NCBI RefSeq assembly: GCF_014284335.1
Contig: NZ_JACOGF010000003.1
Coordinates: 310,001 to 374,000 of the forward strand
DNA: 64,000 nucleotides
Source: Undibacterium hunanense
GTDB taxonomy: Bacteria; Pseudomonadota; Gammaproteobacteria; Burkholderiales; Burkholderiaceae_D
Direction: 5' to 3'
The notes beneath the pieces are model-generated. The model was given only the letters and a program-made list of their open reading frames with translations, had not been told where the DNA came from and did not search any database. Both the position numbers and the translations under genes were made by a program. Positions 54,277-62,373 of the stretch are shown here, one piece after another; positions within the stretch are counted from its first letter, which is position 1, and every line of letters starts with the position of its first letter.

Positions 54277-55764
54277 ATGGCTGTTATTAATACCAATATT
54301 GCATCGCTGAATGCACAACGTAACTTGACTACATCGCAATCTGCGCTGAACACATCCCTGCAACGTCTGTCTTCCGGTCTGCGTATTAATAGCGCGAAAG
54401 ACGATGCCGCTGGTCTGGCTATTTCCGAACGTCTGTCTTCTCAAATCGGCGGCTTGAATCAAGCTGCACGTAATGCGAACGACGGTATCTCTCTGGCGCA
54501 AACTGCTGAGGGTGCGTTACAACAGATCGGTTCCAACTTGCAACGTATCCGTGATCTGGCCGTACAATCTGCCAACGGCTCCAACAGCGTTTCTGATCGT
54601 GCAGCTCTGAACAACGAAGCAAGTCAATTGATTTCTGAAATTAACCGCGTTGCCAGCAGCACTAACTTCAACGGCGTGAACCTGCTCGACGGTAGCTTCT
54701 CTGCACAAACTTTCCAAGTTGGTGCCAACGGTACATCAAACGATCAAATCAGTATCGCTTCCATCACCAGCGCAAAATCTAGCGCCCTGGGTGTTGGTGC
54801 ATCTTCCAGCTACGCTACGACAGTAGCCGGTGCAGGTGCAGTTACTACCACAGCCCTGTCTGCTGGTGACCTGTCCATCAACGGCTTCCAGGTTGGCGCA
54901 TCTGCAGCTGACGGCGTATCTTTCTCCAACTCCAACGCCAGCGGTATCGCTAAAGCAGCAGCGATCAATGCGATCAGCGGCAGCACAGGCGTGACAGCAA
55001 CAGTAGGTTCCACAACAGTTGCAGGTACAGCAAGTACATCTGCAACAGCGATTGCCTCCGGCGACATCACCATTAACGGCGTAAATCTGGGTGCCTTGAG
55101 CGCTTCGACTTCCGGCGCACAACGTGGTGCTCAGGTTGCAGCTGCTGTTAATGCAATCAGTACACAAACAGGCGTTACTGCAACATTCAATACAACAACT
55201 GGTGCAGTTGCACTGGCTGCTGCTGATGGCCGTAACATCACTGTAACTGCCAGCACCAATGCTGCTGCAGCTGCTGCCAACACAGGTATCACTGTATCTG
55301 CAACTGGCGCAACTGATATTGCAACATCAACACTGTCCCTGACTTCCACCAGCTCTGCCGGTATCACTCTGGCTAACGGTACTGGTACTGGTCTGACAGC
55401 TGCCAACCTGACTGGTGGCTTCACTTCTGCTTCGGTCACGGTCGGTGCGGGTGTATCTTCACTGAATCTGGGTACTGCTGCCGGGGCCACCGCCGCGTTG
55501 ACGACCATCGATGCGGCCTTGCAATCGATCAATAGTTCCCGCGCTTCTCTGGGTGCGTATCAAAACCGCTTCTCTTCCGCGATCGAAAGCTTGCAGACTA
55601 ACTCTGAAAACTTGACAGCATCCCGCAGCCGTATCCGCGATGCAGACTTCGCTCAGGAAACAGCGTCTCTGACACGTGGTCAGGTCTTGCAACAAGCTGG
55701 TACAGCGATTTTGGCTCAGGCTAACGGCTTGCCAAACGGCGTTCTGGCCCTGTTGCGTGGCTAA
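54277..55764 (+). CDS. fliC: Flagellin
   Basis: A 495-residue filament protein with no Cys. The N-terminal D0/D1 core ([20 protein letters not shown] to about 165) and C-terminal core (about 405-495, ending [18 protein letters not shown]) are typical. The central region is Ala/Ser/Thr-rich and has two flagellin-IN-type modules: [11 protein letters not shown]...[17 protein letters not shown] and [11 protein letters not shown]...[17 protein letters not shown]. The many surface Ser/Thr are plausible O-glycosylation sites for the GT41 enzyme encoded next door. The start is the ATG after AGGGAG. A sigma-28 promoter precedes and a strong terminator follows, so it is expressed mainly alone. Confidence 0.97.
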   Translation: MAVINTNIASLNAQRNLTTSQSALNTSLQRLSSGLRINSAKDDAAGLAISERLSSQIGGLNQAARNANDGISLAQTAEGALQQIGSNLQRIRDLAVQSANGSNSVSDRAALNNEASQLISEINRVASSTNFNGVNLLDGSFSAQTFQVGANGTSNDQISIASITSAKSSALGVGASSSYATTVAGAGAVTTTALSAGDLSINGFQVGASAADGVSFSNSNASGIAKAAAINAISGSTGVTATVGSTTVAGTASTSATAIASGDITINGVNLGALSASTSGAQRGAQVAAAVNAISTQTGVTATFNTTTGAVALAAADGRNITVTASTNAAAAAANTGITVSATGATDIATSTLSLTSTSSAGITLANGTGTGLTAANLTGGFTSASVTVGAGVSSLNLGTAAGATAALTTIDAALQSINSSRASLGAYQNRFSSAIESLQTNSENLTASRSRIRDADFAQETASLTRGQVLQQAGTAILAQANGLPNGVLALLRG

Positions 55765-55815
55765 TAGCAGTAGGCTTATGTAAATTAGGTCTATACTTAA
55801 AGCATAAAGCATGTC

Positions 55816-55848
55816 CCCCTGGTCAAAAATTTGACCAGGGGTATTTTT
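55816..55848 (+). terminator. Intrinsic terminator after fliC
   Basis: CCCCTGGTCAAA and TTTGACCAGGGG form a perfect 12-pair stem with a two-base loop, followed by TATTTTT. It ends 16 bases before the flaG ATG, so flaG depends on read-through or its own promoter. Confidence 0.93.
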
Positions 55849-55864
55849 CTTGAAGGAAAAGATC

Positions 55865-56248
55865 ATGGACATCCGATCGATAGGGAACACTTCTCAATCT
55901 GGACAACTGATCACGGATAGACCAGCAGTAACTGACAGCAGCGCGCAGGTATACAAGTCAGCAGCTGCTTCAACCCAGACCATAGATGCCGTCAAGGCTG
56001 CATCATCTGCATCGTCACCGCCAGCAATCGACAAAGTGACCAAGGCAGTCGACGATATCAATAAAACTATCCAATCTCTGTCACAGTCTCTAGAATTCAG
56101 TGTAGAGGAACACAGTAATAAAGTAGTCGTGAAGGTGGTTGATCAGCAAACCAAAGAGGTTTTGCGTCAGATTCCTTCCGAAGAAGCCCTTGAAATATCG
56201 CGTTCGTTAGATAAACTGCAAGGTCTCTTAATTAAACAGCAAGCTTAA
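55865..56248 (+). CDS. flaG: FlaG-family flagellar protein
   Basis: A 127-residue protein. A polar, Ser/Ala-rich N-terminus is followed by the FlaG domain: VDDINKTIQSLSQSLEFSVE, then KVVVKVVDQQTKEVLRQIPS and LEISRSLDKLQGLL. FlaG proteins influence filament length and are normally encoded between flagellin and fliD, as here. The start is the ATG after GAAGGA, right behind the fliC terminator. The biochemical role is not firmly established in the family. Confidence 0.9.
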   Translation: MDIRSIGNTSQSGQLITDRPAVTDSSAQVYKSAAASTQTIDAVKAASSASSPPAIDKVTKAVDDINKTIQSLSQSLEFSVEEHSNKVVVKVVDQQTKEVLRQIPSEEALEISRSLDKLQGLLIKQQA

Positions 56249-56304
56249 TCATTTATTTAGTCAGTCTTACACCTAAATTTTAAATTGGCACGTAAATTCC
56301 CCTC

Positions 56305-56331
56305 TAAAGTCTAGTTTGCCTTAGCCGATAA
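56305..56331 (+). promoter_or_regulatory. Consensus sigma-28 promoter of fliD operon
   Basis: TAAA, 15 bases, GCCGATAA: a perfect match to the FliA consensus. It lies 34 bases before the fliD GTG and should drive fliD-fliS-fliT and possibly the following genes. Confidence 0.92.
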
Positions 56332-56365
56332 TTTAGTACAGTACGGTCTGACAAGGGGGAATAAC

Positions 56366-58378
56366 GTGGGCATACAATCTACAGGCTTAGGCGCCAATCT
56401 GGACGTCAATGGTCTGATTTCAAAGTTAATGACGGTCGAGAGCCAGCCCCTGACCACATTGGCGAAAAAAGAAGCCAGCTTTCAGGCAAAGCTGTCGGCT
56501 TACGGCACGCTGAACAGCGCGCTGAGCATTTTTCAGTCAAATGTTACCGGCCTCAGCAATCTGAGCACGTTCCAGTCCCTGACTGCCTCTGCCGGCGACA
56601 GCTCCATTTTGTCAGCCAGCACCACCAGCGTTTCCACCCAGGGCAGCTACAGCGTCAATGTCAGCAAGCTTGCACAGGCACAAACCATTTCCAGCGCAGG
56701 TCAGCTCAGTTCTACGGCCAGCATAGGTAGCGGCAGCAGCACCACGATCAGCTTTGAGTTTGGCACCATTTCAGGTGGCACTTCGGCAAATGGTGTGTAT
56801 ACAGGTGCCACCTTCACTCAGGATGCAACACAGGCCATTGGCACAGTCACGATAGATGGTGCCAATAACTCCCTGCAAGGCATACGAGACGCCATCAATG
56901 CCGCCAATGTCGGCGCGACCGCCGCCATTGTTGGTGACGGTAGTGCAACGCCTTACCATCTGGTGCTTACTTCTGCCAAAACCGGTGCTACATCCAGCCT
57001 GAAAATCTCGGCTACCGGCGATGCTGCCATACAAAGCCTGGTTAATTATGATCCGGCTGGTAGCCAGAACTTTACAGAAACAACAACAGCACAAAACGCC
57101 GCACTGACCGTCAATGGCATAGCCATTTCCAGTACATCGAATGCGGTGACTGGCGCGATCCAGGGCACCACACTGAATCTGAGCAAGGTCGGCACCACCA
57201 GCTTGTCACTGAGCGCCAACACCAGCGGCATCCAGTCCGCCATCAATGGTTTTGTAAAAGGCTTCAATGATTTCCAGTCAACATTAAAAACCCTGACTGG
57301 TTATGATGCCAGCACCCAAAAGGGTGGCATTCTGATCGGTGACTCTACCGCCAGGAATATCCAAAGTCAGGTCAGGTCAACCTTAAGTACTGCAGTCAAT
57401 GGTCTGGGCGGTAACATTACCACCCTGTCCAGTATCGGTATCAGTTTTCAAAAAGATGGCACGCTTTCCATCGACTCGTCCAAGTTACAAACTGCTCTGA
57501 GCAGTAATTACAATGACATCAGTGGCTTGTTCGCCTCCGTCGGTAAGGCAACAGACAGTCTGGTTGGATACAGCAGCTCAACTTCAGCTACCAAGCAAGG
57601 CGCTTATGGGCTGGAGGTAACTGCAATTGCCACCCAGGGCGGCTTGAAGGGTGATCTGGATCTAACTACAGGCAACACAACCATTGCAGCCAGCACCACC
57701 ATCAATGTCACGCTCAATGGAAAAACCGCCGCCGTCGCACTGGCAGCGGGTTCATATACGGCATCGTCACTGGCAACCCTGTTGCAGACATCGATCAACG
57801 GTAATTCCACCTTCAAAGACAATGGTTCAACTGTCACTGCCACTATTGATGGTAATGGATTCCTGCAATTGCAATCCACCAACTATGGCAGTGCATCGAA
57901 TGTCACCCTGGCAGATGGCACAGGCACGGGCGCTGCCAGTTTGACAGGTACTGTTCTTAACGGTACTGCCGGGGTGGATGTGGCGGGCAAGCTGAATGGC
58001 ATTACTGCCGCCGGTTCCGGCCAATATCTGACTGGTGCTACTGGCTCAAATGCAGAAGGATTGAAAATCCTGATCAGTGGTGGTTCGCTCGGCGCACGGG
58101 GCACGATCAATTTCTCCAGAGGTTATGCGTCGCAGGTAACGTCCCTGCTTTCTACTGTCGTCGGCACCTCTGGTTCGATTTCAAGCGCAACCGATGGTAT
58201 CAACCGCAGTATCAAGGACATTGGCAAGCAGCGCGATATATTGAATAGCCGTCTGTTTGACACTGAAGCACGTTATCGCGCGCAATTTACGGCTCTCGAT
58301 ACCATTGTGAGCAGCCTGAACAATACAAGTTCATTCCTGACACAACAACTGGCGGCATTGACGTCCAGTACGAAGTAA
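56366..58378 (+). CDS. fliD: Flagellar hook-associated protein 2 (filament cap) FliD
   Basis: A 670-residue capping protein. The N-terminal FliD_N domain begins GIQSTGLGANLDVNGLISKL, and the C-terminal FliD_C domain ends with DIGKQRDILNSRLFDTEARY and RAQFTALDTIVSSLNN. It is longer than the usual 450-500 residues. The extra length lies in a Ser/Thr/Gly-rich centre (about 410-560) that contains flagellin-IN-like stretches (TINVTLNGKTAAVALAAGSY). The cap promotes flagellin polymerisation at the filament tip. It starts with GTG after AAGGGGG. Below a consensus sigma-28 promoter, it is the first gene of a late flagellar operon. Confidence 0.96.
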   Translation: MGIQSTGLGANLDVNGLISKLMTVESQPLTTLAKKEASFQAKLSAYGTLNSALSIFQSNVTGLSNLSTFQSLTASAGDSSILSASTTSVSTQGSYSVNVSKLAQAQTISSAGQLSSTASIGSGSSTTISFEFGTISGGTSANGVYTGATFTQDATQAIGTVTIDGANNSLQGIRDAINAANVGATAAIVGDGSATPYHLVLTSAKTGATSSLKISATGDAAIQSLVNYDPAGSQNFTETTTAQNAALTVNGIAISSTSNAVTGAIQGTTLNLSKVGTTSLSLSANTSGIQSAINGFVKGFNDFQSTLKTLTGYDASTQKGGILIGDSTARNIQSQVRSTLSTAVNGLGGNITTLSSIGISFQKDGTLSIDSSKLQTALSSNYNDISGLFASVGKATDSLVGYSSSTSATKQGAYGLEVTAIATQGGLKGDLDLTTGNTTIAASTTINVTLNGKTAAVALAAGSYTASSLATLLQTSINGNSTFKDNGSTVTATIDGNGFLQLQSTNYGSASNVTLADGTGTGAASLTGTVLNGTAGVDVAGKLNGITAAGSGQYLTGATGSNAEGLKILISGGSLGARGTINFSRGYASQVTSLLSTVVGTSGSISSATDGINRSIKDIGKQRDILNSRLFDTEARYRAQFTALDTIVSSLNNTSSFLTQQLAALTSSTK

Positions 58379-58431
58379 AAAGAAGTAAAAGTAGTTGGTA
58401 GAATAGAAAATATCAGAGAGGATTAATCGCT

Positions 58432-58902
58432 ATGTTTGGCTCATCTCAAGTACGTGGTGCAAATGCCTATGCCAAGGTTGGCATAGAGACTGGTGTTGTT
58501 GCTGCCAGCCCCCATAAATTGATCGTGATGCTTTTTGAAGGCGCAATCGTGGCGATCTCCAATGCTTCGCAGCACTTAAGCAATGGGGAAATAGCCTCTA
58601 AAGGTCAGTCGATTTCGAAAGCAATTGCCATTATCGAAAATGGCCTGCGTGCCAGCCTTGATAAAAAAGCAGGTGGTGAAATAGCCAATAACCTTGATGC
58701 TTTGTATGAATACATGACCGCCCGTTTGATCAAGGCGAATCTGGAAAACAACGACGGCATGCTGAGCGAAGTCAGAAATCTGCTGAAAGATTTGAAAACT
58801 TCATGGGAAGCGATTGCGCCTGTCAATGAAGCCGTAACGGAAGCGCCAAAAATGAACGTTGACCCGCTGTCTCCTCGTCCCGCCAACTTTGTTGAGGCTT
58901 GA
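58432..58902 (+). CDS. fliS: Flagellin export chaperone FliS
   Basis: A 156-residue helical chaperone that binds the C-terminus of flagellin in the cytoplasm and keeps it unfolded for export. Typical text includes ANAYAKVGIETGVVAASPHK followed by LIVMLFEGAIVAISNA, and MTARLIKANLENNDGMLSEV. The C-terminus is slightly longer than usual (PKMNVDPLSPRPANFVEA). AGAGGA precedes the ATG. It lies 53 bases after fliD and six bases before fliT. Confidence 0.96.
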   Translation: MFGSSQVRGANAYAKVGIETGVVAASPHKLIVMLFEGAIVAISNASQHLSNGEIASKGQSISKAIAIIENGLRASLDKKAGGEIANNLDALYEYMTARLIKANLENNDGMLSEVRNLLKDLKTSWEAIAPVNEAVTEAPKMNVDPLSPRPANFVEA

Positions 58903-58908
58903 ATCAAG

Positions 58909-59244
58909 ATGAATAGTCTGGAACTGATTACATTGTATGAAAATGTCGCAACGATTACGGGCAATATGCTGGAAGCCGCCCGTTCACGCGACTGGGAACT
59001 GCTGGGACAACTGGAAAGCGATTGCTCAAGCCGCGTCCAGCAATTGCGTGAAAATGAAATTCCATCTGATCTTCCAGCCGATATGCGCGACAGAAAAATC
59101 CGCATTATCAAGCAGATACTGGCTGACGACAGGGAAATTCGTGACATTACCGAACCCTGGATGGCTCAGTTATCCGACATGATGAAAAGCTCCAGCACCA
59201 GCCAGAAGCTCTCCAGGACTTATGGTGTTGGCAATAGCGCCTGA
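58909..59244 (+). CDS. fliT: FliT-type flagellar chaperone
   Basis: A 111-residue all-helical protein (LELITLYENVATITGNMLEA, RDWELLGQLESDCSSRVQQL, DREIRDITEPWMAQL) with the size and position of FliT, the export chaperone of the cap protein FliD and, in enterics, a regulator of FlhDC. FliT is poorly conserved, so the call rests on the helical pattern plus the fliD-fliS-fliT order. It is followed by fliK after five bases. Confidence 0.85.
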   Translation: MNSLELITLYENVATITGNMLEAARSRDWELLGQLESDCSSRVQQLRENEIPSDLPADMRDRKIRIIKQILADDREIRDITEPWMAQLSDMMKSSSTSQKLSRTYGVGNSA

Positions 59245-59249
59245 CGACT

Positions 59250-60599
59250 ATGCCTGCGCGGCTCGATATACTCACTAAACCTGTAGCCAATATCGAGGCA
59301 CCGGCCGCCGTAGGCGCGATTGCAGAAGTCAAACAGGACATCACCCCGCGACTGGCGCAACTGGTCACAGGCCAGCTACTTAAGGGTGAAGTACTATCAA
59401 AACTGATGGATGGCAGTTTTACCGTAAGAGTAGCGGGTATAACAGCAAAAATGTTGTTGCCCGAAGGCAGTAAGACCGGGGATCAAATCCCCCTGCGTCT
59501 GATCGGTACTGAGCCACGCCCTACCTTTTTGCTGGAAAGCGATGCGGATGTCCATCAACTCCCCACTAACGCACCACAGTTACTGACACCAGGCCCGGGC
59601 AAACCCGGATTGCCATCTCCATCGCAGAATTATGCTGCGCCACAGACCACAGAGGCTGGCAAGGCAACACCTTTACCAGGCACTGCGGGTAACAACACCC
59701 CTGCGGTCATTGCCGAAACACCTCACGAAGCAGATGCATCGGCAGTAGTTACGCTGTACGGCAACAAAAGCTTGCCACAAACCGGCAATGCCCTCCTGGA
59801 CAAGGCGCTGGCACCAGCACTGCAGCAGTTGGCGACATCAAAAACCAGCGAAATCGTCAGCAAATCGCCGCTGCTCAATACCAATGTTGTTGACACCACG
59901 CCAGACCATCTGAGCAGCGCACCGACGTCATTAAGCAACACCGGGAAAATGATTGACCAAATTTTACAAACCGGACGTCAGACCGGCACGAAAACCAGTA
60001 TCAACAGCGAAGTACCCATTCTTGCCAGTCCTTCAGAATTAAAAGACGGCATAAGGACCGCGACCAAGCTGCAAAATCAAATCAGCACCAGCGGCCTGTT
60101 CTATGAATCCCACGTCGCAGAATGGGCGCAAGGCAAACGGGATATCGCCGACATCCGCAGTGAACCGCAATCCCAGCTCGGCTTATCGAAAGCGGCAGAC
60201 AGCTTGCAGGCCAGCAATACCACGTCCATCAATAAGGAAATGGGCCAAATTATTCACCAACAGCTCAATGTCCTGGAACAAAACGTTGTACGATGGCAGG
60301 GTGAGCTTTTTCCTGGTCGGAAAATTGACTGGGAAATCAGAAAAGAAAACGAGCAGGCACGGCATACGCAGGCAGGCAGTGAAGACAGCAGTTGGCAATC
60401 GGTCGTCAGTTTTGATCTTCCCACACTGGGAAAGGTAACGGCAACCATCAACCTGCAATCGAATACCGTTGGTTTGTCGCTGCGTGCCACGCAGGGTGAC
60501 ACGGTAGCCGCTTTAAAAAGCCATGCCAGCGAGCTAGCCTCTGCATTGCAAATGGCCGGCTCGCCGCTGATGTCTTTCGTTGTCAATCAAGATGAATGA
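59250..60599 (+). CDS. fliK: Flagellar hook-length control protein FliK
   Basis: A 449-residue protein. The N-terminal 330 residues are polar and Pro/Thr/Ala-rich with little predicted structure. The C-terminal 110 residues form the Flg_hook domain (QQLNVLEQNVVRWQGELFPG, then SFDLPTLGKVTATINLQSNT and GLSLRATQGDTVAALKSHAS). FliK measures hook length and switches export specificity by acting on FlhB. Its end overlaps the start of an FlhB C-terminal-domain-like gene, the partner expected for this switch. Placing fliK in the fliD-S-T operon rather than after fliJ is notable but occurs in this group. Confidence 0.9.
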   Translation: MPARLDILTKPVANIEAPAAVGAIAEVKQDITPRLAQLVTGQLLKGEVLSKLMDGSFTVRVAGITAKMLLPEGSKTGDQIPLRLIGTEPRPTFLLESDADVHQLPTNAPQLLTPGPGKPGLPSPSQNYAAPQTTEAGKATPLPGTAGNNTPAVIAETPHEADASAVVTLYGNKSLPQTGNALLDKALAPALQQLATSKTSEIVSKSPLLNTNVVDTTPDHLSSAPTSLSNTGKMIDQILQTGRQTGTKTSINSEVPILASPSELKDGIRTATKLQNQISTSGLFYESHVAEWAQGKRDIADIRSEPQSQLGLSKAADSLQASNTTSINKEMGQIIHQQLNVLEQNVVRWQGELFPGRKIDWEIRKENEQARHTQAGSEDSSWQSVVSFDLPTLGKVTATINLQSNTVGLSLRATQGDTVAALKSHASELASALQMAGSPLMSFVVNQDE

Positions 60600-60900
60600 G
60601 CCCAAACCGCAGATTCAGAATGCTGTCGCCCTTGCTTACCAGAATGGCGATGCGGCACCACGTGTGGTTGCCAAGGGTAAGGGCCTGATTGCAGAAGAAA
60701 TCATTGCCCGCGCTAAAGAACATGGCGTGCACGTGCACCAATCCAAGGAATTGGTCTCGTTATTGATGAAAGTCGATCTGGACCGGGATATTCCTCCAGC
60801 TTTGTATCGCGCAGTTGCAGAACTTCTCGCTTGGCTTTACCATATTGATAAAGGAAACTCAGAAGCAATTTCGGAGACGTCAGGGCAAAAACCGGTTTGA
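60592..60900 (+). CDS. FlhB C-terminal-domain-like protein (orphan, YlqH/FhlB type)
   Basis: A 102-residue soluble protein that matches only the cytoplasmic end of FlhB/EscU: NAVALAYQNGDAAPRVVAKG, then AKEHGVHVHQSKELVSLL and DIPPALYRAVAELLAWLYHI. It starts just after where the autocleavage NPTH motif would be, and has no membrane helices. It thus resembles the fragment that FlhB yields after self-cleavage. Such orphan paralogues can substitute for FlhB's C-terminal part in the export switch. The ATG lies inside the end of fliK (ATGAATGA), implying translational coupling. A start four codons upstream (TTG) is also possible. Confidence 0.85.
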   Translation: MNEPKPQIQNAVALAYQNGDAAPRVVAKGKGLIAEEIIARAKEHGVHVHQSKELVSLLMKVDLDRDIPPALYRAVAELLAWLYHIDKGNSEAISETSGQKPV

Positions 60901-60933
60901 TTGCCCATTTACTGAATGTAATTATAAAAATAT

Positions 60934-61695
60934 ATGCCATCCTCACCTCCGAGCCTAGGTACAGAAAACCAGAGCCCCTTCCAGGTCGACTCCCGGAGGG
61001 AGATCATCGGCTTGTTACGCGGCTTAAGGGAAAGCAAACAATTGATCAGCATGCTGATCAACAGCGGTTCCGAAGTATTCATCACGTCCATTCTGGAAGT
61101 TGATGACACCAATAACTTAATCATTATCGACAGTGCACCAAGCCAACTGGCAAATCAACGCATTACTGAAGCACCACGGGTTTCTTTTGAAGGCTTGCTG
61201 GACAAGATCAGCATACAGTTTTCATCCGACAACCTGGAACTGATCACGTTTGAAGACCGCCCTGCTTTCCAGTTTAGTATTCCGGCAACGGTAATACGCC
61301 TGCAAAGGCGCGAGTATTATCGTATCAACACCCCGCTATCAACACCGATACGTGCCCTGGTACCGGTACAGGTGGATACCCGGCAAGAAACCCTGAAACT
61401 GTCGCTGGTTGATATCAGTTGCGGCGGCATCGCCATACTGGATGAAAGAAAAGCCATGGATAGCACCATAGGTGTTATCTATGAGCATTGCAAACTTGAT
61501 CTGCCAACCATAGGATTGGTGGATGTGGTGTTGCAAGTCAGGAACTCACAGGATCTTATTTTGTTGAATGGCAAAACCAATCGCCGTCTGGGGTGTCAGT
61601 TCATCAACATGTCCAACAACGTGCTTGCCAGTGTTCAGCGTTACATCATGAAACTGGAACGTGAGCGCAATGCCAAAATGACTGGCATACGCTAG
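60934..61695 (+). CDS. ycgR: Flagellar brake protein YcgR (PilZ)
   Basis: A 253-residue c-di-GMP receptor that slows the motor. The N-terminal YcgR domain (about 18-115) is followed by a PilZ domain with both ligand motifs intact: RREYYR (Arg126, Arg130) and DISCGG (Asp160, Ser162, Gly165). When c-di-GMP is bound, YcgR interacts with the switch complex or MotA. It follows the FlhB-like gene after 33 bases and is followed by a terminator. With several c-di-GMP enzymes in this window it is the obvious downstream effector for motility. Confidence 0.93.
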   Translation: MPSSPPSLGTENQSPFQVDSRREIIGLLRGLRESKQLISMLINSGSEVFITSILEVDDTNNLIIIDSAPSQLANQRITEAPRVSFEGLLDKISIQFSSDNLELITFEDRPAFQFSIPATVIRLQRREYYRINTPLSTPIRALVPVQVDTRQETLKLSLVDISCGGIAILDERKAMDSTIGVIYEHCKLDLPTIGLVDVVLQVRNSQDLILLNGKTNRRLGCQFINMSNNVLASVQRYIMKLERERNAKMTGIR

Positions 61696-61720
61696 ACAAC
61701 AAGAGACCATCAGAAAGAAC

Positions 61721-61748
61721 AAGGGGCAAAATTGCCCCTTTGTTTTTT
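61721..61748 (+). terminator. Intrinsic terminator after ycgR
   Basis: AAGGGGCAA and TTGCCCCTT pair over nine bases with a two-base loop and are followed by TGTTTTTTT. It closes the fliD-to-ycgR transcription unit and faces the convergent fliE gene. Confidence 0.92.
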
Positions 61749-61805
61749 TGTGCAGACACAATCAAGGCAATCAATACACAAATTGCCTGGCATAAAATAC
61801 ACGGG

Positions 61806-62171
61806 CTATATCTGCATATTCATGATGTCATGATAGGCAGACACCAGTTTGTTCCTGACCTGTACCGTGGTCTGGAAAGATATATTCGCTTTTTGCATGG
61901 AAATCATGACGTCGGACAAACTGACCTTATCATCCCCCATGGCAAATTTTTCCCCCAGCTTTTGCGAACTCGTTTGCGCCTGGTTCACGCTATCCAGCGA
62001 GGCTTTCAGCGCGTCTGCAAAATCGAGCTTGCCTGGTGGACTGACATTGTCCGCCTGATTTACCCCCAAACCCGCGCCCACACTTGCACTGGCTTCCATT
62101 CTTGCCGCAGTTGCCTTCAACTGTGCCACCATGGCTTCTATGCGACTTGCGTCAATTCCGCCGATATTCAT
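61806..62171 (-). CDS. fliE: Flagellar hook-basal body protein FliE
   Basis: A 121-residue rod-base protein that links the MS ring (FliF) to the rod. The C-terminal helices are typical (FADALKASLDSVNQAQTSSQ, DVMISMQKANISFQTTVQVR, NKLVSAYHDIMNMQI). The start is the ATG seven bases after AAGG; a GTG one codon before it is less likely. It is divergent from fliF across about 200 bases, the same arrangement as in enteric bacteria. Confidence 0.95.
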   Translation of the reverse strand: MNIGGIDASRIEAMVAQLKATAARMEASASVGAGLGVNQADNVSPPGKLDFADALKASLDSVNQAQTSSQKLGEKFAMGDDKVSLSDVMISMQKANISFQTTVQVRNKLVSAYHDIMNMQI

Positions 62172-62373
62172 CACATCACCTTTTTTCAGACTTCTATGAC
62201 TGCTACATTAACAGTTGGCAAACAAAAGCGAAGCTGGAAAAGAGCAGGAAAACCAGTGTTTTTCCTGCCTTTGATTTTGCAAATTCAGTGGAAAATCGGT
62301 ATCAAGGAAAAAACTCATCTCCGGAAGTACACGCATGCAACTCATCGACACAATTATTGGCACAAGGTAATTT

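Noticed and set aside
62175-62373. Possible sigma-54 promoter between fliE and fliF
   Set aside because: A stretch TGCCTTTGATTTTGC has the right spacing but lacks the -24 GG, and flagellar genes of this group are expected to use FlhDC and sigma-28. Not strong enough.
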